Below, piece after piece: positions 1 to 8,466 of a stretch of 64,000 nt of DNA. A program made the position numbers and the translations under genes. Origin of the DNA: Halobacillus sp. Nhm2S1. Lineage in GTDB: Bacteria; Bacillota; Bacilli; Bacillales; Halobacillaceae. Every line of letters starts with the position of its first letter. Within the stretch, counting starts at the first letter, position 1. The stretch lies in NCBI RefSeq assembly GCF_019599545.1, contig NZ_JAIEZV010000004.1:310001-374000 (forward strand), written 5' to 3'. The notes under the pieces are model-generated. The model made no database searches. It was not told the DNA's origin and saw only the letters and a program-made list of their open reading frames with translations.

Positions 1-1401
<1,401 letters not shown>

Positions 1402-1408
1402 GTAAGAA

Positions 1409-1439
1409 GCAGGAGGCCTCCCGCCTCCTGCTTTTTTTG
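1409..1439 (+). terminator. Rho-independent terminator of katG
   Basis: An 8-bp perfect stem (GCAGGAGG/CCTCCTGC, 1409-1416 with 1424-1431) and a 7-nt loop are followed by seven T residues. It starts 8 bases after the katG stop codon. Confidence 0.93.
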
Positions 1440-1576
1440 TTATGCTCCTCTATGAAAAATAAAAAGCGAATAGAGGCAAAAGACCATGCTTTCATAAATA
1501 TCTGATATCATGGGAGAAAGAAACTGTTGCGAGCAGACGATAAAACCGTCCCCCGCTCAAAAAGGAGGCATGCTGT

Positions 1577-1876
1577 GTGGATCGGAGCCGTGAAGAAGAA
1601 GTGATTCGTAATTATCAAAAAGGCGAAAAAATGATGATTCTGCTTTTTGCTCAGTGGTGCATCAATCATGACCTGGATCCAGTGGCCATTTATAAAGAGG
1701 CCTATCCATACCAGGATAAAAATAAAGAACTGATCGATGCCTTGGAGCTTACTGTACCGAAGCAGGAATCCGATCACATTGATTCTGAGACTCTGCTTGA
1801 AGTATTGTCTCTCTATGGAAATGACGACCTCGCTTTTGTTGTATCTGATTTAGTGTTCCGTAAAAATCTGAAGTAA
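1577..1876 (+). CDS. Conserved-looking hypothetical protein, 99 aa
   Basis: I do not recognise this family. The start is GTG at 1577, chosen because AAAGGAGG lies 8 bases upstream (1561-1568). The product is a soluble, acidic 99-residue protein with no signal peptide or membrane segment. It begins MDRSREEEVIRNYQKGEKMM, is predicted mostly helical, and contains one Cys in a hydrophobic AQWCINHDLDP stretch. It stands alone between the katG terminator and a hairpin at 1885-1934, so it is probably monocistronic. The good ribosome binding site and the sensible amino-acid composition support a real gene; the function is unknown. Confidence 0.75.
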   Translation: MDRSREEEVIRNYQKGEKMMILLFAQWCINHDLDPVAIYKEAYPYQDKNKELIDALELTVPKQESDHIDSETLLEVLSLYGNDDLAFVVSDLVFRKNLK

Positions 1877-1884
1877 ACTTTTAA

Positions 1885-1934
1885 AGAAAGCACCTTATCG
1901 TGATGCCACCTGGATATACGGTAAGGTGCTTTCT
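1885..1934. repeat. Hairpin after the 99-aa gene, weak terminator
   Basis: A perfect 13-bp inverted repeat (AGAAAGCACCTTA/TAAGGTGCTTTCT) encloses 24 bases, starting 9 bases after the stop codon. There is no clear T-tract on either strand, so it may be a degenerate terminator or a transcript-stabilising hairpin. Confidence 0.6.
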
Positions 1935-2081
1935 CTACGGATTGGTAGGTCGTCACACTTCCCTTGCTCAGTCAATGCTTTGTCACCGTGTGTTGAACGA
2001 AAAGCCCTCCTACTTTTCAACTGCATTGAATGTGGGTATGGTAAAACTAGTAAAAAGTAAAAAGGAGTTTGAGAGGCTACT

Positions 2082-3035
2082 ATGGCATACTTGTTATTAA
2101 TTGTCGGCTTCGTTTTATTAATCAAAGGAGCCGATTTATTTGTTGATGGCTCTTCCAACATTGCAAGGCTACTCCGCGTACCGCCTATCCTGATAGGGTT
2201 AACGATTGTGGCATTTGGCACAAGCTCTCCTGAGGCAACAGTCAGTATCATTGCAGCTTTACAAGGAAATGCTGATATTTCCTTAGGGAATGTAGTTGGG
2301 AGCAATATTTTTAATGTCACTTTAGTTGTAGGTATAGCCGCTTTTTTATATCCATTAATGGTAGAGAGTGAAACAACGAAAAAAGAAATTCCATTTGTAT
2401 TGCTCGCTAGTGGAGCATTACTCGTACTTATTAGTGATACGGAGTTACAGGGGCTAAAAGAAAACTTGCTTACACGCAGTGACGGCATAATCTTTTTGTT
2501 GTTTTTATCTATTTTTATGTATTATGTGATTGAAGTAGGGATGAAAAGCCGTAAAGAATCTGCCCAAAAGCCCATCCCCTCAAATATTAAGTGGGGAAAG
2601 AACATTCTTTTGACACTGGCAGGTTTAATAGCCATTATCTTTGGCGGAGCTCTGGTGGTAGATAGCGGTACAGAGATTGCCTATGATCTTGGGATGAGTA
2701 AAACATTAGTTGGATTAACCATCATTGCGATTGGTACATCACTTCCAGAACTCGTAACCTCTATATCCGCTGCATTGAAGAAAGAAAGTGGAATTGCACT
2801 AGGTAATGTAGTGGGAAGCAACATCTTCAACATATTATTTGTTCTAGGGGCCTCCGCTGTCATTTCACCTTTATCCGTAAATGGAAAGATCTTTATTGAT
2901 GTCATGATTATGATTGCACTAAGCTTACTTTTGTTTTTATTTTCAAGAACCCATTACAAAATTGGAAAAACAGAGGGTTTTGTCCTTGTGACCATGTATA
3001 TCGTTTATCTTGTTTACATTATTTTGAGAAACTGA
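2082..3035 (+). CDS. Calcium/sodium antiporter, CaCA superfamily (YrbG type)
   Basis: This is an integral membrane exchanger of the Ca2+/cation antiporter superfamily, moving Ca2+ (or another cation) against Na+ or H+. The 317-residue length fits the bacterial YrbG group. The two signature alpha-repeats are plain: the first contains VAFGTSSPEATVS and SLGNVVGSNIFNV (about residues 43-83), the second IAIGTSLPELVTS and ALGNVVGSNIFNI (about 215-255). These inverted-topology repeats supply the ion-binding acidic and Asn residues. About ten membrane helices are evident. The start follows AAAGGAG (2061-2067), with GAGAGG closer to the ATG. No terminator is obvious after the gene; the oppositely directed RNA gene begins 47 bases downstream. 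A role in salt or calcium homeostasis is inferred from the family. Confidence 0.9.
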   Translation: MAYLLLIVGFVLLIKGADLFVDGSSNIARLLRVPPILIGLTIVAFGTSSPEATVSIIAALQGNADISLGNVVGSNIFNVTLVVGIAAFLYPLMVESETTKKEIPFVLLASGALLVLISDTELQGLKENLLTRSDGIIFLLFLSIFMYYVIEVGMKSRKESAQKPIPSNIKWGKNILLTLAGLIAIIFGGALVVDSGTEIAYDLGMSKTLVGLTIIAIGTSLPELVTSISAALKKESGIALGNVVGSNIFNILFVLGASAVISPLSVNGKIFIDVMIMIALSLLLFLFSRTHYKIGKTEGFVLVTMYIVYLVYIILRN

Positions 3036-3081
3036 GATTTTCAGAACGGAAAATTTGGTTTGGTAGCCGAATTCCTGAAAT

Positions 3082-3111
3082 AAAAAAACCTGGCACGGGA
3101 GGAGTGCCAGG
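3082..3111 (-). terminator. Terminator of structured RNA copy 1
   Basis: On the minus strand an 8-bp stem CCTGGCAC/GTGCCAGG (3104-3111 with 3089-3096) with a 7-nt loop is followed by seven U residues. The other RNA copy ends with an equivalent hairpin built on the same core, which argues that both are transcribed leftward. Confidence 0.9.
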
Positions 3112-3538
3112 GTGAAAGTAAACAACTTAGGTGACCCAACCATGTAAGAATCATCCTTGATTCTACACGTTTTTGAAATTGAGACTAACTTGAAGGACAA
3201 TTCTTTTGAGAATCCGTTTCCTTTTCCGTTTAAGTCGAATTTGCCTTCCTTCCACCTTTCATGATTCACAAATGAAAGGTGAACACCAGCTAAGAGAATT
3301 CTTTTTGTTTCCTTACGCAACGCTCAATCTAATTTCATTGGGGGGATTGTCTTACACTGACCTCTCCACGACCTGCCTTCCGCAGGCCTGCTTTTTACCT
3401 GCCCCTTCTTTCCGGACTTTTACCATCCTTAAAAAGTGGATGAACGTCCTTCCGTGACGGGGACTTTCGTTCGTTTGGAAACGAACTCGCGATGGTTGAG
3501 CCACCTAAGTTGTTTATGTTTTTTGTTATCTTCTTTAC
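3082..3538 (-). ncRNA. Large structured non-coding RNA, copy 1 (unknown class)
   Basis: No coding frame is conserved here, but a second copy at 5230-5682 shares sequence patches and secondary structure. On the minus strand the RNA opens with a 24-nt strand (3493-3516) that pairs along its full length with 3119-3142, allowing two G-U pairs, to form a terminal helix around about 350 nt. Inside, in RNA order, are hairpins at 3469-3486 (8 bp), 3424-3442, 3372-3386, 3253-3281 (10 bp), 3200-3213 and 3143-3168. The 3372-3386 hairpin differs from copy 2 by a compensatory G-C to A-U change; the 3253-3281 hairpin differs in sequence but not in pairing. A promoter precedes it and a terminator ends it. 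I could not match it to a known RNA family from memory. The RNA ends are estimates. Confidence 0.8.
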
Positions 3539-3544
3539 ACTCTT

Positions 3545-3605
3545 ATTATACCACCGTATACGGGTTTTAACGCTGGGGGTTGTGTCCGTTTTGTAAACGT
3601 TTACG
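3545..3605 (-). promoter_or_regulatory. Promoter of RNA copy 1 with upstream palindrome
   Basis: Reading the minus strand: TGG-TATAAT is an extended -10 element (TATAAT at 3545-3550). GACACAAC lies at 3579-3586 and the perfect palindrome GTAAACGTTTAC at 3593-3604. No good -35 hexamer is visible. The palindrome resembles a CcpA (cre) site but could bind another regulator. Spacing is identical in copy 2. Confidence 0.72.
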
Positions 3606-3664
3606 TTGGTGTTTAATGAACAGTGGGGTTCCTCTTTATACACGATCTCTCACGCGTAAAGCAA

Positions 3665-3685
3665 TCCATTTTGTAAACTAATCTT
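3665..3685. repeat. Left arm of inverted repeat flanking the secreted-protein gene
   Basis: TCCATTTTGTAAACTAATCTT matches the reverse complement of 4235-4254 except for one extra T. The two arms bracket the 142-aa secreted-protein gene. They may be operators or the ends of a small mobile unit; no target duplication is evident. Confidence 0.55.
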
Positions 3686-3727
3686 TTAAATCTACTTCTA
3701 GTTAATTATAGATCAGCGGTTACACAT

Positions 3728-4156
3728 TCACCGTTTGACGGGGTGATTAGGTTTGTTGATATCAATGACCCCATTATCTACTGGATCAGATTGCTTCCCA
3801 CTGACTACAAGGTGATATTCCCAACTCCCCCATACTGGAGTTCCCTCCCCTGTGTAACGGGGGTCCGTTTCATGAACAATTAAGTAAAAATACTTTTCCC
3901 CGGTTTCCATATTCGTGATGTGATTGATCATCCAGCCACTATCCAGATAAGGGTCTCCTCCAAAATCACCGCGATATTGAACTTTGTAATGATAATCACC
4001 ATTCACTTCTGTGTACATCCCAGTGACATCACCCACCGGAATACTGCCATCATCTGTCTGATGACCAGGAACGACACTACTCTTTGCCGATACCCCTGAT
4101 GCCATTAAACTCATAGCAAAAACTATCCCCAACCCAGCTGTTATTAATTTTTTCAT
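3728..4156 (-). CDS. Small secreted protein, 142 aa, unknown function
   Basis: I do not recognise a named family. A classical signal peptide is visible: MKKLITAGLGIVFAMSLMA followed by SGVSA-KSS, giving likely signal peptidase I cleavage after about residue 24. The mature part (about 118 residues) has no cysteine, is rich in Gly, Asp, Tyr and Trp, and reads as a beta-sheet domain (DYHYKVQYRGDFGGDPY, GEKYFYLIVHETDPRYTG, GSWEYHLVVSG), so an exported beta-rich protein is inferred. The start is supported by TAAGGAGGAAG about 8 bases upstream. It lies alone between the two structured RNA genes, transcribed in the same direction as them, and is bracketed by an imperfect 20-bp inverted repeat. Confidence 0.82.
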   Translation of the reverse strand: MKKLITAGLGIVFAMSLMASGVSAKSSVVPGHQTDDGSIPVGDVTGMYTEVNGDYHYKVQYRGDFGGDPYLDSGWMINHITNMETGEKYFYLIVHETDPRYTGEGTPVWGSWEYHLVVSGKQSDPVDNGVIDINKPNHPVKR

Positions 4157-4234
4157 GTTTGAACTTCCTCCTTATATCCTTACCCTTTAATCAATCCCTA
4201 CTTGTTCTAAGTATGTCTGCTTCGTGGTGAACAG

Positions 4235-4254
4235 AAGATTAGTTTACAAATGGA
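4235..4254. repeat. Right arm of inverted repeat flanking the secreted-protein gene
   Basis: AAGATTAGTTTACAAATGGA is the reverse complement of 3665-3685 apart from a one-base indel. It lies 80-100 bases upstream of the secreted-protein start, so it overlaps the likely promoter region. The rest of the 308-base gap 4157-4464 holds AT-rich sequence and no gene that I can support. Confidence 0.55.
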
Positions 4255-4464
4255 TATATAAATGGTAACACAAATAAACAGAATATTTTGTATTTTATTG
4301 TCGAGTTTTAAAAAGAGTTAGGAATAAGGTCCTTCATGCCAGCGAGGTTTATAAGAAGAAAATCGCTCTCCTTTTTTGGAGCGTATTTAAAAGGTTTCAG
4401 ACTAATCCTGATGAATATGTAGAGAAAGGGTTTTAAAACCAAAAACCTCAAAGGAGAGGACTGT

Positions 4465-5190
4465 ATGCTAGAATCTGTAAATCTATCCTTGAACATAGAC
4501 AAAAAGCAGTATAAAGAGGAAATGAAACAGACTCAGTTGAAGTTACTCCAGTTGCAGCGATCCATCTATGATCATCAGTTAGGCGTTATTGTTGTTTTTG
4601 AAGGCTGGGATGCTTCCGGAAAAGGAGGCGCGATCAAACGGTTAACCAGCGGACTCGACCCACGCGGTTTTGATGTACATGCTATTGGCGCTCCTTCAAC
4701 GAACGAACTGAGGCACCATTACCTCAAACGCTTCTGGAATAAGATTCCGCCCTATGGGAAATTAGCGATCTTTGATCGTTCCTGGTATGGCCGCGTTCTT
4801 GTGGAAAGAGTCGAGAATTTCGCTTCTGTTCCCGAATGGAATCGAGCCTATAACGAAATTGTTCAATTTGAACATCTACTGACTCAAGATCGATATGTCG
4901 TCATCAAAGTATGGCTCCACATTTCTAAAGAAGAACAACTGAAACGATTCCAAGAAAGAGAACAAGACCCTTTAAAGAAATGGAAAATTAAGGATGAGGA
5001 CTGGAGAAACCGTGCCAAATGGGAGAAGTATGAAGAAGCTGTAGAAGATATGTTCCAGCACACATCTCCTCCAGGAAGTAAGTGGCACATTGTAGAAGGA
5101 GAAGATAAACATTATGCCAGAGTGAAAACCAATCACATCGTTATACAGGAGATTGAAGACAAATTAAAGGAGCTAACCACTTCTTTGTAA
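4465..5190 (+). CDS. ppk2: Polyphosphate kinase 2 family protein
   Basis: PPK2 enzymes transfer phosphate between inorganic polyphosphate and nucleotides, forming ADP/ATP or GTP from polyP or the reverse. The 241-residue, single-domain length and P-loop fold fit. Walker A is GWDASGKGG (about residues 47-55), followed by the lid region with GAPSTNELRHHYLKRFW. Walker B/catalytic block AIFDRSWYGRVLVERVE is at about 101-117, and a basic helix WKIKDEDWRNRAKW at about 170. The start is supported by AAAGGAGAGG upstream. It faces the structured RNA copy 2, whose terminator lies 47 bases beyond its stop. Whether it prefers AMP, ADP or GDP cannot be told from sequence alone; I infer a role in energy buffering during stress. 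Confidence 0.93.
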   Translation: MLESVNLSLNIDKKQYKEEMKQTQLKLLQLQRSIYDHQLGVIVVFEGWDASGKGGAIKRLTSGLDPRGFDVHAIGAPSTNELRHHYLKRFWNKIPPYGKLAIFDRSWYGRVLVERVENFASVPEWNRAYNEIVQFEHLLTQDRYVVIKVWLHISKEEQLKRFQEREQDPLKKWKIKDEDWRNRAKWEKYEEAVEDMFQHTSPPGSKWHIVEGEDKHYARVKTNHIVIQEIEDKLKELTTSL

Positions 5191-5229
5191 CAAGCGTTCC
5201 CACTTAACATTTCAAAGAATCCGGGTACA

Positions 5230-5262
5230 TAAAAAGCCCTGGCACTTAAGAAAGTGCCAGGG
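5230..5262 (-). terminator. Terminator of structured RNA copy 2
   Basis: An 11-bp perfect stem (5252-5262 with 5237-5247, minus-strand order) with a short loop runs into a short U-rich tail. It shares the CCTGGCAC core with the copy 1 terminator but has a longer stem, consistent with conserved function. Confidence 0.88.
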
Positions 5263-5682
5263 TGAAAGTAAACAACTTAGGTGACCCAACCATGTAAGAA
5301 TCATCCTTGATTCTACACATTTTTTTGGATTCCAGACTTTCTCGAAGGACAATTCTATGGAGAATTCGTTTCCTTATCCGGTTAAGTCTAATTTTTCTTC
5401 CTCTTCTTCCTTAAACAGGAGAGGTAATGCACCAGCTAAGGGAATGTTCTTTGTTTTCTTACTCAACCCTCAATCTAACTTCAAAAGAGAATCGTCTCAC
5501 AAAGCCTTCCCCACCACCTACCATCAGTAGGCAACTGAATCACCTGCCTTTTCAAGACTGTTTTTTCATCCTTGTTGTACGGATGCACATTCTTTTCTTG
5601 GCTGTGATTTTCGTTCGTTTGGAAACGAACTCGCGATGGTTGAGCCACCTAAGTTGTTTATTGATTTTGTTATCTTCTTTAC
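5230..5682 (-). ncRNA. Large structured non-coding RNA, copy 2 (unknown class)
   Basis: This is a paralogue of the RNA at 3082-3538, in the same orientation. The terminal 24-bp helix (5637-5660 with 5269-5292) is identical in sequence to copy 1. Matching internal hairpins are at 5613-5630, 5567-5585, 5517-5531, 5400-5424, 5351-5366 and about 5293-5318. The 5517-5531 stem reads CCTAC/GTAGG where copy 1 reads CCTGC/GCAGG, a compensatory pair change. The 5400-5424 hairpin keeps its position but has unrelated arms. Loops and linkers are diverged, so the copies are old and both appear maintained. No shared reading frame exists. It lies convergent with ppk2. Transcript ends are estimated from the promoter and terminator. 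Confidence 0.8.
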
Positions 5683-5688
5683 ACTCTT

Positions 5689-5749
5689 ATTATATCACCA
5701 TTTACCGATTATACCGAAGTCAGTTGTGTCTACTTTGTAAACGTTTACT
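5689..5749 (-). promoter_or_regulatory. Promoter of RNA copy 2 with upstream palindrome
   Basis: On the minus strand TGA-TATAAT (5689-5694) forms an extended -10. GACACAAC is at 5723-5730 and GTAAACGTTTAC at 5737-5748. The gaps from the -10 element (28 and 42 bases) equal those of copy 1 exactly, while the sequence between differs. This is strong evidence for functional spacing. Confidence 0.72.
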
Positions 5750-5846
5750 ATCAGTCTGATCGTGTTAGTTTTTTGCTAAGTTCTCCCAAAAAAATTCTTT
5801 CATCAGGTGCCAAAAAGCAGGGGAATGACAAATACCCCCTATTTGT

Positions 5847-5900
5847 TTATTTCTTCTCCAACCACGTCACACACTCTACATGGGATGATTGGATATTGCT
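5847..5900 (-). pseudogene. Fragment of an rlmD-like gene C-terminus
   Basis: The minus strand reads [17 protein letters not shown] then stop. [12 protein letters not shown] is identical to the end of the intact RlmD encoded at 6911-8293. Nothing upstream in frame continues the similarity, so this looks like the tail of a decayed paralogue or a partial duplication. The surrounding gap 5691-6035 otherwise holds the RNA promoter and no supported gene. Confidence 0.65.
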
Positions 5901-6035
5901 GATAAGAAAAGATGAAGTAGTGTTTACCTTATTCAAAGACGGCGCCTGACACCTGCTATGGTAGTGCTTTAACACAATGGGGTCAATACCGAAATAGATG
6001 TTTTATCAGATCCGTCCCTGCGCATATCCACACTA

Positions 6036-6076
6036 AAAAAAGAACATCACACTCGATCAGTGTGATGCTCTTTTTT
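6036..6076. terminator. Bidirectional terminator beside the DUF2187 gene
   Basis: A 9-bp perfect stem CATCACACT/AGTGTGATG (6045-6053 with 6059-6067) and a 5-nt loop, with an A-run before and a T-run after it. It lies 19 bases beyond the stop of the minus-strand gene at 6095-6382. Confidence 0.9.
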
Positions 6077-6094
6077 ATATTCCTATTGTTGAAC

Positions 6095-6382
6095 TTACAC
6101 GTCGCGACGTTTTTTAATGCTGTAGTTTGTATGAGCAACAACGGTTTTTTCAAAATCTAAATTGCGCTCGTGGAAATCATCCATAATGGTCATATCGCAA
6201 ACAACGGAGTTTTGTAAATTAGCAGAAGTCACGACAGCTTCAAACTGTTGGCCGTCTTTTTGGAAAGTAATAATATCGCCTACGGTTGCTTTTTCCTCTT
6301 CTTTTACTTTCTGTTCTTCTTCTGATTCTTTCTTTTTAAACGCAGCATCAACTAAACCTTTGCTTATATTTTCATCAGCCAT
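6095..6382 (-). CDS. DUF2187 family protein (YkvS-like)
   Basis: A small soluble protein of 95 residues. The C-terminal 50 or so residues (VGDIITFQKDGQQFEAVVTSANLQNSVVCDMTIMDD, then NTNYSIKK-like VAHTNYSIKKRRDV) match the DUF2187/YkvS pattern, a small beta-barrel-like domain resembling KOW or TRAM folds; its function is not established. The N-terminal 35 residues (many Lys and Glu, FKKKESEEEQKVKEEEK) form an extra charged, probably helical extension not present in the shortest members of the family. The start is supported by AGGAAGGGG upstream. It is monocistronic with its own terminator. Confidence 0.8.
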   Translation of the reverse strand: MADENISKGLVDAAFKKKESEEEQKVKEEEKATVGDIITFQKDGQQFEAVVTSANLQNSVVCDMTIMDDFHERNLDFEKTVVAHTNYSIKKRRDV

Positions 6383-6594
6383 GAGAAATTCCCCTTCCTA
6401 GTGAGTGAATGTAATGTAGTTTTTGTAGTTTCGCTTTCGTTGGTGTCAAGATTCTGGCCAAGGGTTTCCTTATCTATACCCTTAATCAAGTGCCCTCATT
6501 CACCTTAGAGTATTACTCTATTACGATTCTTTTTTATAAGAATCGGACAACGCTTCCTAGATAAAGTACCCTGCACTCCAACGAATGTAACATG

Positions 6595-6647
6595 TAAAAA
6601 ACAGGCCGGTTGTTGTGTGGTTACCTCCCCAAACACAACAACCGGCC
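6595..6647 (-). terminator. Long terminator hairpin after the small CxxC gene
   Basis: A 15-bp perfect stem GGCCGGTTGTTGTGT/ACACAACAACCGGCC (6604-6618 with 6633-6647) is followed on the minus strand by a run of six T residues. It ends the transcript of the gene at 6677-6877. Confidence 0.88.
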
Positions 6648-6676
6648 CCGTATAGGCTTAAGAATTTACTTTTTCT

Positions 6677-6877
6677 TCATTCATCCATCTCCACTACTCT
6701 CGCTACTTTACTGATACAGTTTCCGCATCTGCAATCCAACATAACGCCCACAGGATGATCAACGATAATGAAGTCAGTGATTGTGACAGGACCACTACAG
6801 TTTGTACAATACACATTGGCTATAAGTTGCTTTCTAAAATCCTTTGGTAACGACAACCACATTTTGTTCGCTACCAC
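6677..6877 (-). CDS. Small zinc-ribbon-like protein, 66 aa
   Basis: No named family is recognised. Two Cys pairs, VYCTNCSG and LDCRCGNC, are spaced like a zinc ribbon, so a Zn-binding fold is inferred. The longest frame opens at 6901, but I chose the GTG at 6877 (product begins MVANKMWLSLPKDF, with the GTG read as Met). GGGAG lies 8 bases before that codon, whereas the upstream start has no ribosome binding site. There is no membrane segment. It stands 9-33 bases downstream of the rlmD stop on the same strand, so it is probably co-transcribed with rlmD, and it ends in a strong terminator. Confidence 0.7.
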   Translation of the reverse strand: MVANKMWLSLPKDFRKQLIANVYCTNCSGPVTITDFIIVDHPVGVMLDCRCGNCISKVARVVEMDE

Positions 6878-6910
6878 TTCAAGTACTCCCTTAAAAAACA
6901 CTAATGAGAT

Positions 6911-8293
6911 TTACTCTTCTTTCTTCTCCAACCACGTCACACACTCCACGTGGCTCGTCTGCGGGAACATATCGACCGGCTGAACTTCCTTCGTCTCATA
7001 CCCGCCATCCTCTAAAATACGCAAATCACGAGCAAGTGTCGAAGGATTACAGGATACATAAACGATCCGCTCCGGTTCCATATCAAGCATTGCCTTCAAC
7101 AGCTCTTCGTCACAACCTTTACGAGGAGGATCGACGACAATCACGTCTGGACGAAGTCCTTGGTTACGCCACCATGGCATAAGCTCTTCCGCTTGTCCAA
7201 CATAGAATTCTGCGTTATCCATTTTGTTCAGACGGGCATTCTTCTTCGCGTCGGTCACAGCTTCTGGTACGATTTCTACGCCGTACACTTTCTTCGCTTT
7301 CTGCGCGAGGAACAAGGAGATGGTACCAATTCCGCAGTAAGCGTCAATGACGGTTTCTCCACCTCTTAGATCGGCATAGTCGAGAGCCTGATCATAGAGC
7401 TTCTTCGTCTGTGTCGGGTTGACCTGGTAGAACGACTTCGGTGAGATCATAAATTTGATGTCGCCGATCGTGTCATAAATGTACTCATCACCCCAGATGA
7501 TGTTCGTTTCTTTTCCAAGGATGACGTTCGTTTTTGCACCGTTCACATTATGGACGATCGATTTCACATTTGGAAAGGCATCACGGATCTCATCAATCAT
7601 TTTGTCTTTGTGTGGAAGTTTTTTCGTCTTCGTGACGAGGACAATCATGATGTCTTTCGTATTCTGACCGGTACGGACCATGATGTGTCTCAGCACGCCG
7701 CGATGGGTCTGTTCATCGTAGGTATCCATTCCGTTTTTGGATGCGATGCGGCGGACGGTTTCGACCATGCGATCGTTCATTTCGTCCTGAATCAGGCATG
7801 TGTCCATGTCGATGATGTTGTGGCTTCGTTTCTGATAGAAGCCTGTCATCAGTTCACCGTTTTCTTTCTGCCCGACAGGAATCTGGACTTTGTTACGGTA
7901 ACGCCACGGGTCCTCCATACCAACCGTCGGGTGGACAGGGACATGCTCAAGATGTCCGATTTTCTTCATGTTGTCTTTCACTTGCTTCTGTTTCATATCG
8001 AGCTGCATTTGATAGCTCATATGCTGAAGCTGACAGCCACCGCACTGGTAAAACACATCACATGGCGGCTCAACACGGTCTTCACTTGCTTCTGTCACTT
8101 TTACCAGCTTGCCAAAGCCGAAGTTCTTTTTCACTTTGACGACTTTCACTTCGGCCTTTTCACCTGGAAGGCCATACGGTACGAAAAGTGGATAGCCATC
8201 GACTTTCCCTACCCCATTGCCTTCGTGGGTCAAATCTTCAAAGCTCAGTTCAATCGTATCGTTCTTCTGTACGGGCGGTTTCGGTTTCGCCAT
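6911..8293 (-). CDS. rlmD: 23S rRNA (uracil-5-)-methyltransferase RlmD/RlmCD type
   Basis: A SAM-dependent enzyme that makes 5-methyluridine in 23S rRNA. The order of domains is typical for the 460 residues. A TRAM RNA-binding domain occupies about residues 8-70. The iron-sulfur cysteines [12 protein letters not shown] are at about 78-88, then comes a central RNA-binding domain. The Rossmann methyltransferase domain carries the SAM motif [14 protein letters not shown], the [15 protein letters not shown] block and the catalytic-cysteine motif [13 protein letters not shown]. The enzyme ends [14 protein letters not shown]. In Firmicutes a single homologue often methylates both usual sites (RlmCD), so substrate range is uncertain. 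A tail fragment of a paralogue lies at 5847-5900. Confidence 0.95.
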   Translation of the reverse strand: MAKPKPPVQKNDTIELSFEDLTHEGNGVGKVDGYPLFVPYGLPGEKAEVKVVKVKKNFGFGKLVKVTEASEDRVEPPCDVFYQCGGCQLQHMSYQMQLDMKQKQVKDNMKKIGHLEHVPVHPTVGMEDPWRYRNKVQIPVGQKENGELMTGFYQKRSHNIIDMDTCLIQDEMNDRMVETVRRIASKNGMDTYDEQTHRGVLRHIMVRTGQNTKDIMIVLVTKTKKLPHKDKMIDEIRDAFPNVKSIVHNVNGAKTNVILGKETNIIWGDEYIYDTIGDIKFMISPKSFYQVNPTQTKKLYDQALDYADLRGGETVIDAYCGIGTISLFLAQKAKKVYGVEIVPEAVTDAKKNARLNKMDNAEFYVGQAEELMPWWRNQGLRPDVIVVDPPRKGCDEELLKAMLDMEPERIVYVSCNPSTLARDLRILEDGGYETKEVQPVDMFPQTSHVECVTWLEKKEE

Positions 8294-8420
8294 TGTTCAT
8301 CCGTCCTTTATCTATATACTCTAACCGTAGTTTATCATATCTCTAAGTGCGGAGTCGCCCCGGGTAGCTGCTCGATGTCATAATTGTGAAGTCGCCCAGA
8401 CAGGCTAGTTTACTCTCTAC

Positions 8421-8462
8421 AAACAAAACAAAAGAACGCCACTGTCTCAAACAGCAGCGCTC
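8421..8462 (-). terminator. Terminator of dagK, minus strand only
   Basis: The minus-strand RNA folds 8451-8460 with 8436-8445 through ten pairs, three of them G-U, then runs into TTCTTTTGTTTTG. The plus-strand version would have mismatches, so it acts in one direction. The rest of the 173-base gap to rlmD shows no gene. Confidence 0.82.
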
Positions 8463-8466
8463 CCCA

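Noticed and set aside
1895-2488. 197-aa minus-strand frame opposite the antiporter gene
   Set aside because: Mostly antisense of an alpha-repeat membrane protein; its N-terminal part (MQLKSRRAFRSTHGDKALTE) lacks a clear ribosome binding site and family match.
3395-3643. 82-aa minus-strand frame inside RNA copy 1
   Set aside because: No ribosome binding site, no counterpart in copy 2, and it spans the promoter and terminal helix of the RNA.
3119-5660. RNA pair as MITEs or insertion-sequence remnants
   Set aside because: The 24-base ends look like terminal inverted repeats, but conservation extends beyond them into promoters and terminators, and internal stems show compensatory changes; no target duplication is evident.
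3119-5660. Retron or group II intron RNA
   Set aside because: No reverse transcriptase gene is nearby and no domain V-like hairpin was seen.
5427-5759. 110-aa plus-strand frame across RNA copy 2
   Set aside because: Antisense to the RNA, covers its promoter and palindrome, and copy 1 has no equivalent frame.
7550-8383. 277-aa plus-strand frame opposite rlmD
   Set aside because: Shadow of a well-supported gene; no ribosome binding site or recognisable domain.
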